The translations under genes were made by a program, and so were the position numbers. The notes beneath the pieces are model-generated. The model saw only the letters and a program-made list of their open reading frames with translations, was not told where the DNA came from and did not search any database. Below, piece by piece: positions 1-5,012 of a stretch of DNA of 5,711 nt (its first letter is position 1; every line of letters begins with the position of its first letter). This DNA is from Clostridiales bacterium UBA8960 (GTDB lineage: Bacteria > Bacillota > Clostridia > Peptostreptococcales > Acidaminobacteraceae): the NCBI GenBank assembly GCA_003482695.1, contig DMYC01000285.1, positions 1-5,711 on the forward strand, given 5' to 3'.

Positions 1-93
1 TCCATAGCTTTTAAAAAACTGACGTATTTCCTCGATCAATTTTTCTAGCGACGCCCAACTGTTGTAAACTGGAATAATGACTGAAAATCTCAT
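1..93 (-). CDS. Family 2 glycosyltransferase, N-terminal fragment (gene runs off left edge)
   Basis: Only the first 31 codons lie in the window, so the gene is cut by the window edge and not known to be broken. The visible protein starts MRFSVIIPVYNSWASL. The hydrophobic strand SVIIPVYN is the classic first beta strand of the GT-A fold in family 2 glycosyltransferases, where it begins the nucleotide-sugar binding site. The ATG (complement of 91-93) is preceded by a good ribosome site, GAGGAG, at about 99-104 with 5 bases of spacing. The gene is divergent from the TusA-like gene at 168. Acceptor and sugar cannot be inferred from this fragment. The family call is fairly safe because the motif sits exactly at the N-terminus, but it rests on about 30 residues. 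Confidence 0.72.
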   Translation of the reverse strand, partial: MRFSVIIPVYNSWASLEKLIEEIRQFFKSYG

Positions 94-120
94 TGAAACT
101 CCTCTACGTTATGCTATACT
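93..120 (+). promoter_or_regulatory. Sigma-A-type extended -10 promoter for the first TusA-like gene
   Basis: TTGAAA at 93-98 is followed after 16 bases by TATACT at 115-120. A TGC triplet at 112-114 makes this an extended -10 element. Transcription would begin near 127, about 40 bases before the ATG at 168. The -35 box overlaps the start codon of the divergent glycosyltransferase gene. Nothing was measured; the call rests on box matches and spacing. Confidence 0.6.
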
Positions 121-167
121 GAAAGTGTGATATCTATTTAACAAATTTAAAGGCGATAGGTGATGTA

Positions 168-386
168 ATGTTAAAACTCGATTGTTTCGGTGACATCTGT
201 CCAATTCCTATACTTAAAATGCAGCACGAACTTGAAAACCTCGATTCAGGTGAATCGTTTCAGATGGTGGTTGATCATAGCTGCGTCATAGAATCACTAA
301 AAGACCACTTAAAAAAAACCAAGTTCATATACGAAGTGGATGAAATCATGAATGGCGTTTGGGAAATCACAATTACCAAGCCATAG
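168..386 (+). CDS. TusA-family sulfur carrier protein (stand-alone copy)
   Basis: This is a 72-residue cytoplasmic protein of the TusA/SirA/YeeD family. Such proteins carry sulfur as a persulfide on the cysteine of an N-terminal CPxP motif. The motif is seen as C11-P-I-P14 directly after strand LKLDCFG. Two further cysteines stand out. C6 occupies the place where many TusA proteins have Ala in D-A-R-G, and C39 lies in a DHSC segment. The second TusA-like protein in the window (2266-2493) has the same three cysteines, so both belong to one subgroup, probably the YeeE-partner type rather than the tRNA-thiolation type. The ribosome site AGGTGAT at 158-164 supports the ATG at 168. The gene has its own promoter and a terminator right after it, so it is probably monocistronic. 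Its sulfur donor and acceptor are unknown. An alternative is a general sulfur-relay protein unrelated to the operon. Confidence 0.88.
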   Translation: MLKLDCFGDICPIPILKMQHELENLDSGESFQMVVDHSCVIESLKDHLKKTKFIYEVDEIMNGVWEITITKP

Positions 387-408
387 ATTTAAAACTGATT
401 AAAAGTGT

Positions 409-446
409 AAAGGATGGGGTCGTATAATGGACCGCATCCTTTTTTT
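409..446. terminator. Bidirectional rho-independent terminator between tusA-like and lysR genes
   Basis: AAAGGATG (409-416) pairs with CATCCTTT (435-442), and inside it GGTC (418-421) pairs with GACC (430-433), with one G-G mismatch and an 8-base loop. A run of seven T (440-446) follows on the plus strand, giving a good terminator for the TusA-like gene. On the minus strand the stem is followed by a shorter T run, so it may also end the convergent LysR transcript, whose stop codon lies only two bases beyond. Confidence 0.82.
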
Positions 447-447
447 G

Positions 448-1347
448 TCAGCAAAAATCTTTTTCGCCGTTTTCTACGAAATAATCATGAACGTCGTTGA
501 TCGATCGATTTCGATTGGATTTTTTATGGGTAACGAGGTAGATGGCATAATCCAAATTAAAGTGATTGACCTCGACAATTTTATATTTCTTTTCATAGAG
601 CTCTTTTTTCACAGACATATAAGGCAAAAAACAAATCCCAAGATTATTATTGATCGATGATTTAGCCGCTGGTATTGAATCGACTTTAAACATAATGGGA
701 ATTTTATCAAATGTGACGCCAGCGACTTTAAGCTTATGCTTAAGGAATGACGATATGGCCAGTGTTTCATCATCAAGCAAGACCATTTCATGCTTTTGAA
801 GGTCTTCCACATTGATGACATCCGGTATAGTCGAACTCGTATTTGCGATAAGCACGATTCTTTCTTTACCGATCTTTGCATATTCTAGTCGGTCATCAAT
901 AGGTTCTTCCGTGACGAAACATAGATCTGTGATATCGTTGATCAAGTCATTGATGGAATCAGAGTTGGAACGGGCATGCATCTCAAAACTGTAGTTTGGA
1001 TACTTCTTTTTGACTTTATAAAGAACGCACGGTAAAGAATAATCCACCAAGGACAAAGAACCATTGATTCGTATGTTCTCAACACTGTATTGAAGTGAAT
1101 CCAGTTCCTCTTTCATCTTATCGAATACGCGCATCATCGTGCCAGAATACTTAAATAAAATACGTCCGGCTTCCGTCGGTTCAACACCTTTATTGCTCCG
1201 TTCCAGCAACTGATAGCCAAGTTCATCTTCCAATTTATGAATGTTTTGGCTTAATGCGGACTGAGAAATATGTCTGCTCGCTGCGACTTTCGATATGCTT
1301 TTCGTTTCGACGACTTCCCTAAAATATTCAAGCGCGGTTAAGTTCAT
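448..1347 (-). CDS. LysR-family transcriptional regulator, probable regulator of the adjacent sulfur operon
   Basis: This is a 299-residue LysR-type regulator of normal family length. The N-terminus MNLTALEYFREVVETKSISK leads into the winged helix-turn-helix (about residues 1-60: KVAASRHISQSALSQNIHKL, then LGYQLLERSNKGVEPTEAG). A linker helix follows, and then a two-lobed effector-binding domain (about 90-290). An in-frame ATG seven codons upstream (1368) is possible. The start at 1347 is preferred because AGAGGTGA lies just before it and because LysR proteins usually begin at this MNL position. The gene is divergent from the YeeE/TusA/flavoprotein operon, the usual LysR arrangement, so it probably controls that operon and itself. 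The effector is unknown. CysB- and CysL-like family members respond to sulfur metabolites, but a specific orthologue cannot be named by eye. The protein ends with a cysteine. Confidence 0.92.
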   Translation of the reverse strand: MNLTALEYFREVVETKSISKVAASRHISQSALSQNIHKLEDELGYQLLERSNKGVEPTEAGRILFKYSGTMMRVFDKMKEELDSLQYSVENIRINGSLSLVDYSLPCVLYKVKKKYPNYSFEMHARSNSDSINDLINDITDLCFVTEEPIDDRLEYAKIGKERIVLIANTSSTIPDVINVEDLQKHEMVLLDDETLAISSFLKHKLKVAGVTFDKIPIMFKVDSIPAAKSSINNNLGICFLPYMSVKKELYEKKYKIVEVNHFNLDYAIYLVTHKKSNRNRSINDVHDYFVENGEKDFC

Positions 1348-1349
1348 AT

Positions 1350-1357
1350 TCACCTCT
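1350..1357 (-). promoter_or_regulatory. Ribosome binding site fixing the LysR start
   Basis: On the minus strand AGAGGTGA lies two bases before the ATG at 1347, with five bases between its GAGG core and the start. It favours this ATG over the upstream pair at 1368 and 1365, which would place the ribosome site inside the coding region. Confidence 0.7.
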
Positions 1358-1390
1358 GTTATCATCATGCCTTATGGCAGACTTTTTTGG

Positions 1391-1409
1391 GTATCGTTTT
1401 TTCTTATAC
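1391..1409. promoter_or_regulatory. Candidate LysR-type operator, GTAT-N11-ATAC
   Basis: GTAT (1391-1394) and ATAC (1406-1409) form an interrupted dyad with exactly eleven bases between T1394 and A1406. This is the T-N11-A pattern of LysR-type recognition sites. It lies about 55 bases before the predicted start of the rightward operon transcript, near the usual position of an activator recognition site. It also overlaps the -10 region of the proposed leftward lysR promoter, as expected for autorepression. The arms are only 4 bp, so chance occurrence in AT-rich DNA is possible. Confidence 0.45.
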
Positions 1410-1433
1410 TACTTCAGATTTACAATGAGTCAA
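1406..1433 (-). promoter_or_regulatory. Possible lysR promoter
   Basis: On the minus strand TTGACT (1433-1428) is followed by 16 bases and then TAGTAT (1411-1406). A better -10 sequence, TATAAG (1408-1403), would need a long 19-base spacer. Either places transcription start a little downstream of 1400 on the minus strand, giving a leader of about 50 bases. The box matches are moderate, so this is tentative. Confidence 0.35.
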
Positions 1434-1448
1434 TTTCCTTGATAAAAT
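1419..1448 (+). promoter_or_regulatory. Promoter of the YeeE/TusA/flavoprotein operon
   Basis: TTTACA (1419-1424) and TAAAAT (1443-1448) are 18 bases apart. A TGA triplet (1440-1442) directly before the -10 box makes it an extended -10 promoter. Transcription would begin near 1455, about 57 bases before the first ATG. Both boxes match consensus at five of six positions. A perfect inverted repeat overlaps the -10 box. Confidence 0.5.
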
Positions 1449-1455
1449 GTTATCA
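1440..1455. promoter_or_regulatory. Perfect inverted repeat over the operon -10 box, candidate operator
   Basis: TGATAA (1440-1445) and TTATCA (1450-1455) are perfect 6-bp inverted arms around a 4-base spacer. The element covers the -10 box and the predicted transcription start. A bound protein here would block transcription. Its symmetry (even length) differs from the T-N11-A site upstream, so it may serve a second regulator. The DNA is AT-rich and no binding protein can be named. Confidence 0.4.
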
Positions 1456-1511
1456 TATTCTTGTGAGATTGTTAAGAGTGTAGCAAACTTTTTTCTTAGG
1501 AGTGTGAAAAA

Positions 1512-2195
1512 ATGGCTGAACAAACAAATACAGCATCATCAAGACGCTCTTCGGCAAGTCGAAAACCAAAGAAAAATCAAATTCCATATGGCTTTTTGAC
1601 AGTGGCATTCATCATCATCGTTGCGCTGTTGCTTAATCTGAAGTCTACGACTGTGGCGTTTTTCTGGCTAACAGGCAATATTTTTGGATTTATTCTTCAA
1701 AAGGGACGATTTTGCTTTACCGCATCTATGCGTGATCCATACTTAACAGGCAGCACTTCCATTACACGTGCTGTTATCGTGACATTCGCTGTTACGACGA
1801 TCGGCTTTACAGCAATCAAGTATGGTTTTGCCTCTTCTGGAATGCCCATCCCAGGTATGAGCTATGTTGCACCTATCAGTTTGGCGACGGTCATCGGCGC
1901 ATTCATATTCGGTGTTGGCATGGTAATCGCAGGTGGTTGTGCATCTGGTACATTGATGCGTGTCGGAGAAGGATTCATTATGAATACCATAGCTTTTTTG
2001 TTCTTCATGGTCGGCTCTTTATGGGGCGCACATGATTTTGGTTGGTGGAAAGAGAATTTCATCTCTAAAGGGTCAAGCATTTTCTTACCCGACATATTCG
2101 GATGGCTAGGTGCAGTCGTATTACAATTAGGCGTTCTATTGATTCTTTATGTAGTCGCAGAACAGTATGAAAAGAAACGCGGTGCAAGTCATTAA
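1512..2195 (+). CDS. YeeE/YedE (TsuA-type) sulfur transporter, N-terminal half
   Basis: This is a 227-residue membrane protein matching the first half of YeeE/YedE transporters, whose thiosulfate-importing member is TsuA. A basic soluble N-terminus (about residues 1-24, rich in S, R and K) precedes hydrophobic segments near 26-43, 47-63, 86-103, 122-140, 156-172 and 196-215. Two family motifs are present: GRFCFTA (C68) followed by a RD pair, and GGCASGTL (C143) followed by R and GEG. They correspond to the two conserved cysteine sites in the first half of single-chain YeeE, which is typically about 350 residues. The remaining half is encoded at 2527-3087, so the protein is a natural half-transporter and not a truncated pseudogene. 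AGGAGTG at 1498-1504 supports the start. It is the first gene of the operon and divergent from lysR. Substrate is probably thiosulfate, but another sulfur or selenium species is possible. Confidence 0.85.
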   Translation: MAEQTNTASSRRSSASRKPKKNQIPYGFLTVAFIIIVALLLNLKSTTVAFFWLTGNIFGFILQKGRFCFTASMRDPYLTGSTSITRAVIVTFAVTTIGFTAIKYGFASSGMPIPGMSYVAPISLATVIGAFIFGVGMVIAGGCASGTLMRVGEGFIMNTIAFLFFMVGSLWGAHDFGWWKENFISKGSSIFLPDIFGWLGAVVLQLGVLLILYVVAEQYEKKRGASH

Positions 2196-2204
2196 TTTAG
2201 ACCT

Positions 2205-2230
2205 ATTATAGTCAATTATAGTCAATTATG
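2205..2230. repeat. Short tandem repeat, 10-bp unit, 2.6 copies
   Basis: ATTATAGTCA occurs at 2205-2214 and 2215-2224 and is followed by ATTATG. It sits in the 70-base gap between the transporter N-half gene and the TusA-like gene. No hairpin terminator is visible in this gap, so transcription probably reads through. The repeat may be a slippage product or a binding site; its function is unknown. Confidence 0.6.
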
Positions 2231-2250
2231 AAAATTTAATCAAATATTTG

Positions 2251-2256
2251 AGGAGG
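2251..2256 (+). promoter_or_regulatory. Strong ribosome binding site for the second TusA-like gene
   Basis: A perfect AGGAGG lies nine bases before the ATG at 2266. It rules out the in-frame TTG at 2248, which lies before this site. The consensus match suggests high translation of the carrier relative to the membrane halves. Confidence 0.75.
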
Positions 2257-2265
2257 ATTTATAAA

Positions 2266-2493
2266 ATGAAAGAAGTTATGTTAGATTGTTTCGGTGAAGC
2301 GTGTCCAGTTCCATTGGTAAAAGCTCAAAATAAAATTGCTGAACTTGAAGTAGGCGATGTTTTAATAGTACAAATCGACCACAGCTGTGCGATGAAAAAC
2401 GTACCAGAATGGGCTAGAAAAGAAGGTTACAACGTAGAAGTAGAAGAAATTGATGACGGTGAGTGGGAAGTTATCATCGAAAAGACAAAGTAG
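2266..2493 (+). CDS. TusA-family sulfur carrier encoded between the two transporter halves (YeeD/TsuB-like)
   Basis: This 75-residue TusA-family protein has the persulfide-carrying CPxP motif at C13-P-V-P16. As in the first copy, an extra cysteine (C8) lies in LDCFG and another (C41) in a DHSC segment. The two copies share roughly a third of their residues by eye, including LDCFG, CPxP, DHSC and a GxWE near the end, so they are paralogues rather than a recent duplication. Its place inside the split transporter operon points to the partner role known for YeeD/TsuB with YeeE/TsuA: taking over or cleaving imported thiosulfate at the cytoplasmic face of the transporter. It lies 70 bases after the N-half gene and 33 bases before the C-half gene. 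tRNA thiolation is less likely, since no tus or mnm genes are nearby. Confidence 0.9.
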   Translation: MKEVMLDCFGEACPVPLVKAQNKIAELEVGDVLIVQIDHSCAMKNVPEWARKEGYNVEVEEIDDGEWEVIIEKTK

Positions 2494-2513
2494 ACCCATT
2501 CGCACCAAATTTT

Positions 2514-2520
2514 GGAGGTG
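2514..2520 (+). promoter_or_regulatory. Ribosome binding site selecting a TTG start
   Basis: GGAGGTG lies six bases before the TTG at 2527. The next in-frame ATG, at 2560, has no comparable site, so the TTG start is preferred. Confidence 0.7.
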
Positions 2521-2526
2521 TAACCC

Positions 2527-3087
2527 TTGGAAAAGAAAAATGAAAAATTCTTCGATAAGATGAAGTCGAATGAGTATTACATCAAATGGCTAAAAAATCC
2601 GATCACATATGTGACTGCCGGAATTTTGCTTTCTCTGTTTCAAATCGTCACTTTAGCAGTGACTAAAAACCCTTGGGGCGTTTCCGGTGCATTTGCGATG
2701 CAGGGCGCTTGGGTTTTCGAAGCTTTGGGTGGCAGCGTTGACAAATGGTATTATTTTGCGAGTCCTGGTGCTCAAGCAACACTTGAAGCGGGTATCATGA
2801 GTCATCCAGACTCATGGAGAAATTTCGGAATTATATTTGGTGCGCTTGCAGCGACCTTATTGGCATCCGGCTTTAAGATAAAAAAAATCAAATCCAAAAA
2901 GCAAATTTTTGCTGCGGTTATCGGCGGTCTCCTTATGGGATACGGTGCACGACTCGCTTTTGGTTGTAACATAGGCGCACTCTATGGTGGCATCGCTTCT
3001 CTATCGTTATCTGGTTGGGTCTTTGCGATTGGCATGTTTGGCGGCGCGATAGTTGGCAGTAAACTTCTTGTCAAATACTTCATGTAA
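2527..3087 (+). CDS. YeeE/YedE (TsuA-type) sulfur transporter, C-terminal half
   Basis: This 186-residue membrane protein matches the second half of YeeE/YedE transporters. A charged N-terminus (about residues 1-24) is followed by hydrophobic segments near 27-45, 99-116, 127-145 and 163-180. The family signature GYGARLAFGCNIGALYGGIA (about 138-157) contains C147. This corresponds to the third conserved cysteine of single-chain TsuA, on the second half of the substrate path. Upstream, VSGAFAMQG and a conserved-looking WR before IIFGALAATLLASGF also fit the family. Translation starts at TTG. Together with the protein at 1512-2195 it should form one pseudo-symmetric transporter of about 410 residues. 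Half-size YeeE pairs are known, for example the PmpA/PmpB type. The gene ends 42 bases before the flavoprotein gene. Confidence 0.86.
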   Translation: MEKKNEKFFDKMKSNEYYIKWLKNPITYVTAGILLSLFQIVTLAVTKNPWGVSGAFAMQGAWVFEALGGSVDKWYYFASPGAQATLEAGIMSHPDSWRNFGIIFGALAATLLASGFKIKKIKSKKQIFAAVIGGLLMGYGARLAFGCNIGALYGGIASLSLSGWVFAIGMFGGAIVGSKLLVKYFM

Positions 3088-3129
3088 TGAACGTGAATTG
3101 CCAACTAAATTCAAATAAGGAGTTTTACA

Positions 3130-4353
3130 ATGGCTAGAGAAAAAGTTGTTGAACATTATGACGTTGTCATAATTGGCGGTGGTCCAGCTGGGCTAAGTGC
3201 CGCGATCTACTCAGGTCGCGCAAGACTTAAAACACTTTTGCTTGAAAAAGCATTGGTTGGCGGCCTTGCAACATATACAAATGAGATTGCTAACTATCCT
3301 GGCTTTCCTGATGCACCTAAAGGCGAAGCAATCACCAACCTCATGAAAGAACAAGCTAAGAATATGGGGGTCGATTTTAAATTGACTGCCGTATCGAGTG
3401 TTGAGCTAAAAGGTGAGGAAAAAGTCGTTGAAACGTTTAGAAACAAATATATAGCAAAAGTGGTTATCATCGCAACTGGTGGTAGACCGAGAACGACAGG
3501 CGCTGAAAATGAGCAAGAATTCTTATTTGACAAAGGCATCAGTTTCTGTGCGACATGTGATGCTGCATCCAACACAGATAAGCATGTTGTGGTAATCGGT
3601 TCTGGGGATGCTGCAATCGAAGAAGGTATGTTCTTAACAAAATTTGCAAAGCAAGTGACTGTGTCTGTCATGCATGATGAAGGCATCATGGACTGTAACG
3701 AAATCGCTAAAGAAGCCGCTCTTGCAAATCCTAAAATGAACTTCATTTGGAATTCTGTCGTTAAGCGTTTTGAAGGAAACGACCATCTTGAAACGGTTAT
3801 TCTTAAAAACATCAAAACAGATGAAGAAATACCGATTGACTGTGACAACTGTTTTGAATTTATCGGTTACCTGCCTAACTCAGAGCTGTTTGAAGATCAG
3901 TTGCCACTTACAAGACATAAGTATATTACAGTCAACGAGAAAAAAGAAACTGGCATTGAAGGTGTTTTTGCGATTGGGGATGTTACGGACAAGTGGCTTA
4001 AGCAAATCGCAACAGCAGTAGGTGACGGCGCAATCGCCGGTACTGCCGCTGAGCGTTATATTGCCGAAAAAGAAATTTTCGACCATAAAATCATGCAAAG
4101 TGAAAAACCTGGACTAATCTATGTTTATAATGCGATCGATGCCACTTCAAGAGATTTTCTTTCAAACATCGAAGCCATCGAAAGTTCGATGAATGGTCGC
4201 ATCGCAATCAGTCGCATCGATACCTACAAATCAAATGGTCTTGCACTTAAACTTGAACTTGAAAAAACGCCTGCAATCGTCATCACAAACGCAGGTAAAA
4301 TCACAGATAAAATCTATGACTTGAATCAAGAAATGATATTGAGCAAATTCTAA
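3130..4353 (+). CDS. Thioredoxin-reductase-like flavoprotein fused to a cysteine-free thioredoxin-like domain
   Basis: This 407-residue protein is longer than the roughly 310-320 residues of ordinary thioredoxin reductase. Residues 10-315 form the TrxB-type body: FAD-binding GGGPAG (16-21), redox-active FCATCD (C140, C143), a second Rossmann motif GSGDAAIEEG (157-166), and the FAD-closing IGDVTD (282-287). The NADPH-specific HRRxxxR stretch expected after the second Rossmann motif is absent (VSVMHDEGIMD there), so NADH or another donor may be used. An additional CxxC, C238-DN-C241, precedes FIGYLPN. Residues about 318-407 look like a thioredoxin fold (GLIYVYN strand, ISRID strand, the cis-Pro segment KTPAIVIT, then NAGKI), but the usual CxxC position reads AIDATSRDF and has no cysteine. 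AAGGAG at 3117-3122 supports the ATG. As the last gene of the operon, it could reduce the TusA persulfide or disulfide. Partner and donor are inferred only. Confidence 0.85.
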   Translation: MAREKVVEHYDVVIIGGGPAGLSAAIYSGRARLKTLLLEKALVGGLATYTNEIANYPGFPDAPKGEAITNLMKEQAKNMGVDFKLTAVSSVELKGEEKVVETFRNKYIAKVVIIATGGRPRTTGAENEQEFLFDKGISFCATCDAASNTDKHVVVIGSGDAAIEEGMFLTKFAKQVTVSVMHDEGIMDCNEIAKEAALANPKMNFIWNSVVKRFEGNDHLETVILKNIKTDEEIPIDCDNCFEFIGYLPNSELFEDQLPLTRHKYITVNEKKETGIEGVFAIGDVTDKWLKQIATAVGDGAIAGTAAERYIAEKEIFDHKIMQSEKPGLIYVYNAIDATSRDFLSNIEAIESSMNGRIAISRIDTYKSNGLALKLELEKTPAIVITNAGKITDKIYDLNQEMILSKF

Positions 4354-4369
4354 GTTTCAGGCAACCTAT

Positions 4370-4410
4370 AAAGGGCAACTGCATATCATATGCAGTTGCC
4401 CTTTACATTT
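4370..4410. terminator. Strong bidirectional terminator hairpin between convergent operons
   Basis: A perfect 16-bp stem (4370-4385 pairs with 4389-4404) closes a 3-base loop TCA. The outer A and T bases of the stem are followed by TTTACATTTT on the plus strand. The U run is interrupted, but the stem is very stable. It ends the sulfur operon and, read on the minus strand, lies just past the stop codon of the ABC ATPase gene, so it probably serves both. Confidence 0.85.
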
Positions 4411-5012
4411 TAAATTCTTAGTATTCTGTCTCCTAGACGGTTTGCTTCTTCCAAATCATGTGTCACGAAAACGATGGTCATGTTTCGATCTTTCTTAATC
4501 TGCTTAATGAAATCTTGGAGCTTCCCTCGAAGTTCTCGATCAAGGCTTCCAAATGGCTCATCCATAAAAAGCACTTTTGAGTGGCATATCAGAGCTCGAG
4601 CGACTCCGACGCGCTGCTTCATGCCACCGGATAGAGCATCAGGATATTTATGTCTATGCTCAATTAATGCCACTTCATTCAGCACGTTATCCATTTCAAG
4701 CGCACTGCTATGTGGGCTTACAAGCAGAATGTTCTCCTCAACCGTTTTCCAAGGCAATAGACTTTCAAACTCCTGAAAAACAAAAGGCAGAGGCACATTG
4801 TTCCCACTGAATATTTCGTCAGAATAATGTATTTCGCCTTCGAAATCAGAGTCGAGTTTGCCTATTATATTGAGCAAAGTACTTTTTCCTGCACCAGACG
4901 CACCCATAATCACCAAGAACTCATTTTCATAGATGGTAAACGTTAGGTCATTTAATACCAATGTGCCATTATACTTTTTTCGAAGCTGTTTGATTTCTAT
5001 GAGCGGTCTCAA
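4410..5012 (-). CDS. ABC transporter ATP-binding protein, nitrate/sulfonate/taurine type
   Basis: This is a 200-residue cytoplasmic ATPase subunit of an ABC importer. It has Walker A GASGAGKST (37-45), Q-loop FVFQE (Q80) followed by LLPWKTVEENI, signature LSGGMKQR (127-134), Walker B VLFMDEP (147-153), D-loop SLD, and switch histidine in VTHD (H185). The LPWKTVEEN stretch after the Q-loop is typical of the SsuB/TauB/NrtD group that imports sulfonates, taurine, nitrate or related compounds. The protein stops about 15 residues after the switch histidine, so it is shorter than the usual 240-260 residues. All catalytic motifs are present. The start is TTG at 5012, chosen because of GGAGG at 5019-5023; an upstream TTG at 5054 is less likely. 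It overlaps the permease gene by 44 bases, suggesting translational coupling. Substrate cannot be read from the ATPase. Confidence 0.9.
   Translation of the reverse strand: MRPLIEIKQLRKKYNGTLVLNDLTFTIYENEFLVIMGASGAGKSTLLNIIGKLDSDFEGEIHYSDEIFSGNNVPLPFVFQEFESLLPWKTVEENILLVSPHSSALEMDNVLNEVALIEHRHKYPDALSGGMKQRVGVARALICHSKVLFMDEPFGSLDRELRGKLQDFIKQIKKDRNMTIVFVTHDLEEANRLGDRILRI

Noticed and set aside
94..167. Promoter for the glycosyltransferase on the minus strand
   Set aside because: TATA-like sequences are present, but no -35/-10 pair with acceptable spacing stood out. The AT-rich gap makes weak matches unreliable.
427..660. Plus-strand open frame antisense to the 3' end of lysR
   Set aside because: It starts inside the terminator hairpin, has no ribosome site, and the opposite strand encodes a full-length LysR effector domain.
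1368..1379. Small inverted repeat TGCC-TTAT-GGCA upstream of lysR
   Set aside because: The arms are only 4 bp and it lies in the lysR leader away from predicted promoter boxes, so it is too weak to call as an operator.
2248..2265. Six-codon N-terminal extension of the second TusA-like protein from a TTG
   Set aside because: The AGGAGG ribosome site lies within this stretch, and the ATG at 2266 gives a protein that aligns at its N-terminus with the first TusA-like copy.
1512..2493. Selenium metabolism locus (YedE/YedF type)
   Set aside because: YedE/YedF homologues occur in selenium loci, but no selD, selA or other selenium gene is visible, the second gene is a single-domain TusA without a YedF C-terminal domain, and the C-x4-CPxP pattern with a split YeeE fits a sulfur role better. 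It is not excluded as a substrate.
1512..3087. Transporter halves as a frameshifted or interrupted single yeeE pseudogene
   Set aside because: Each half has its own ribosome site and intact family motifs, and a complete TusA gene with its own ribosome site lies between them. Half-size members of this family are also known.
3294..3848. Long open frame on the minus strand inside the flavoprotein gene (184 codons)
   Set aside because: It lies wholly opposite a gene with clear FAD and CxxC motifs, has no recognisable domain and no convincing ribosome site, and is best explained as a by-product of the coding strand's codon pattern.
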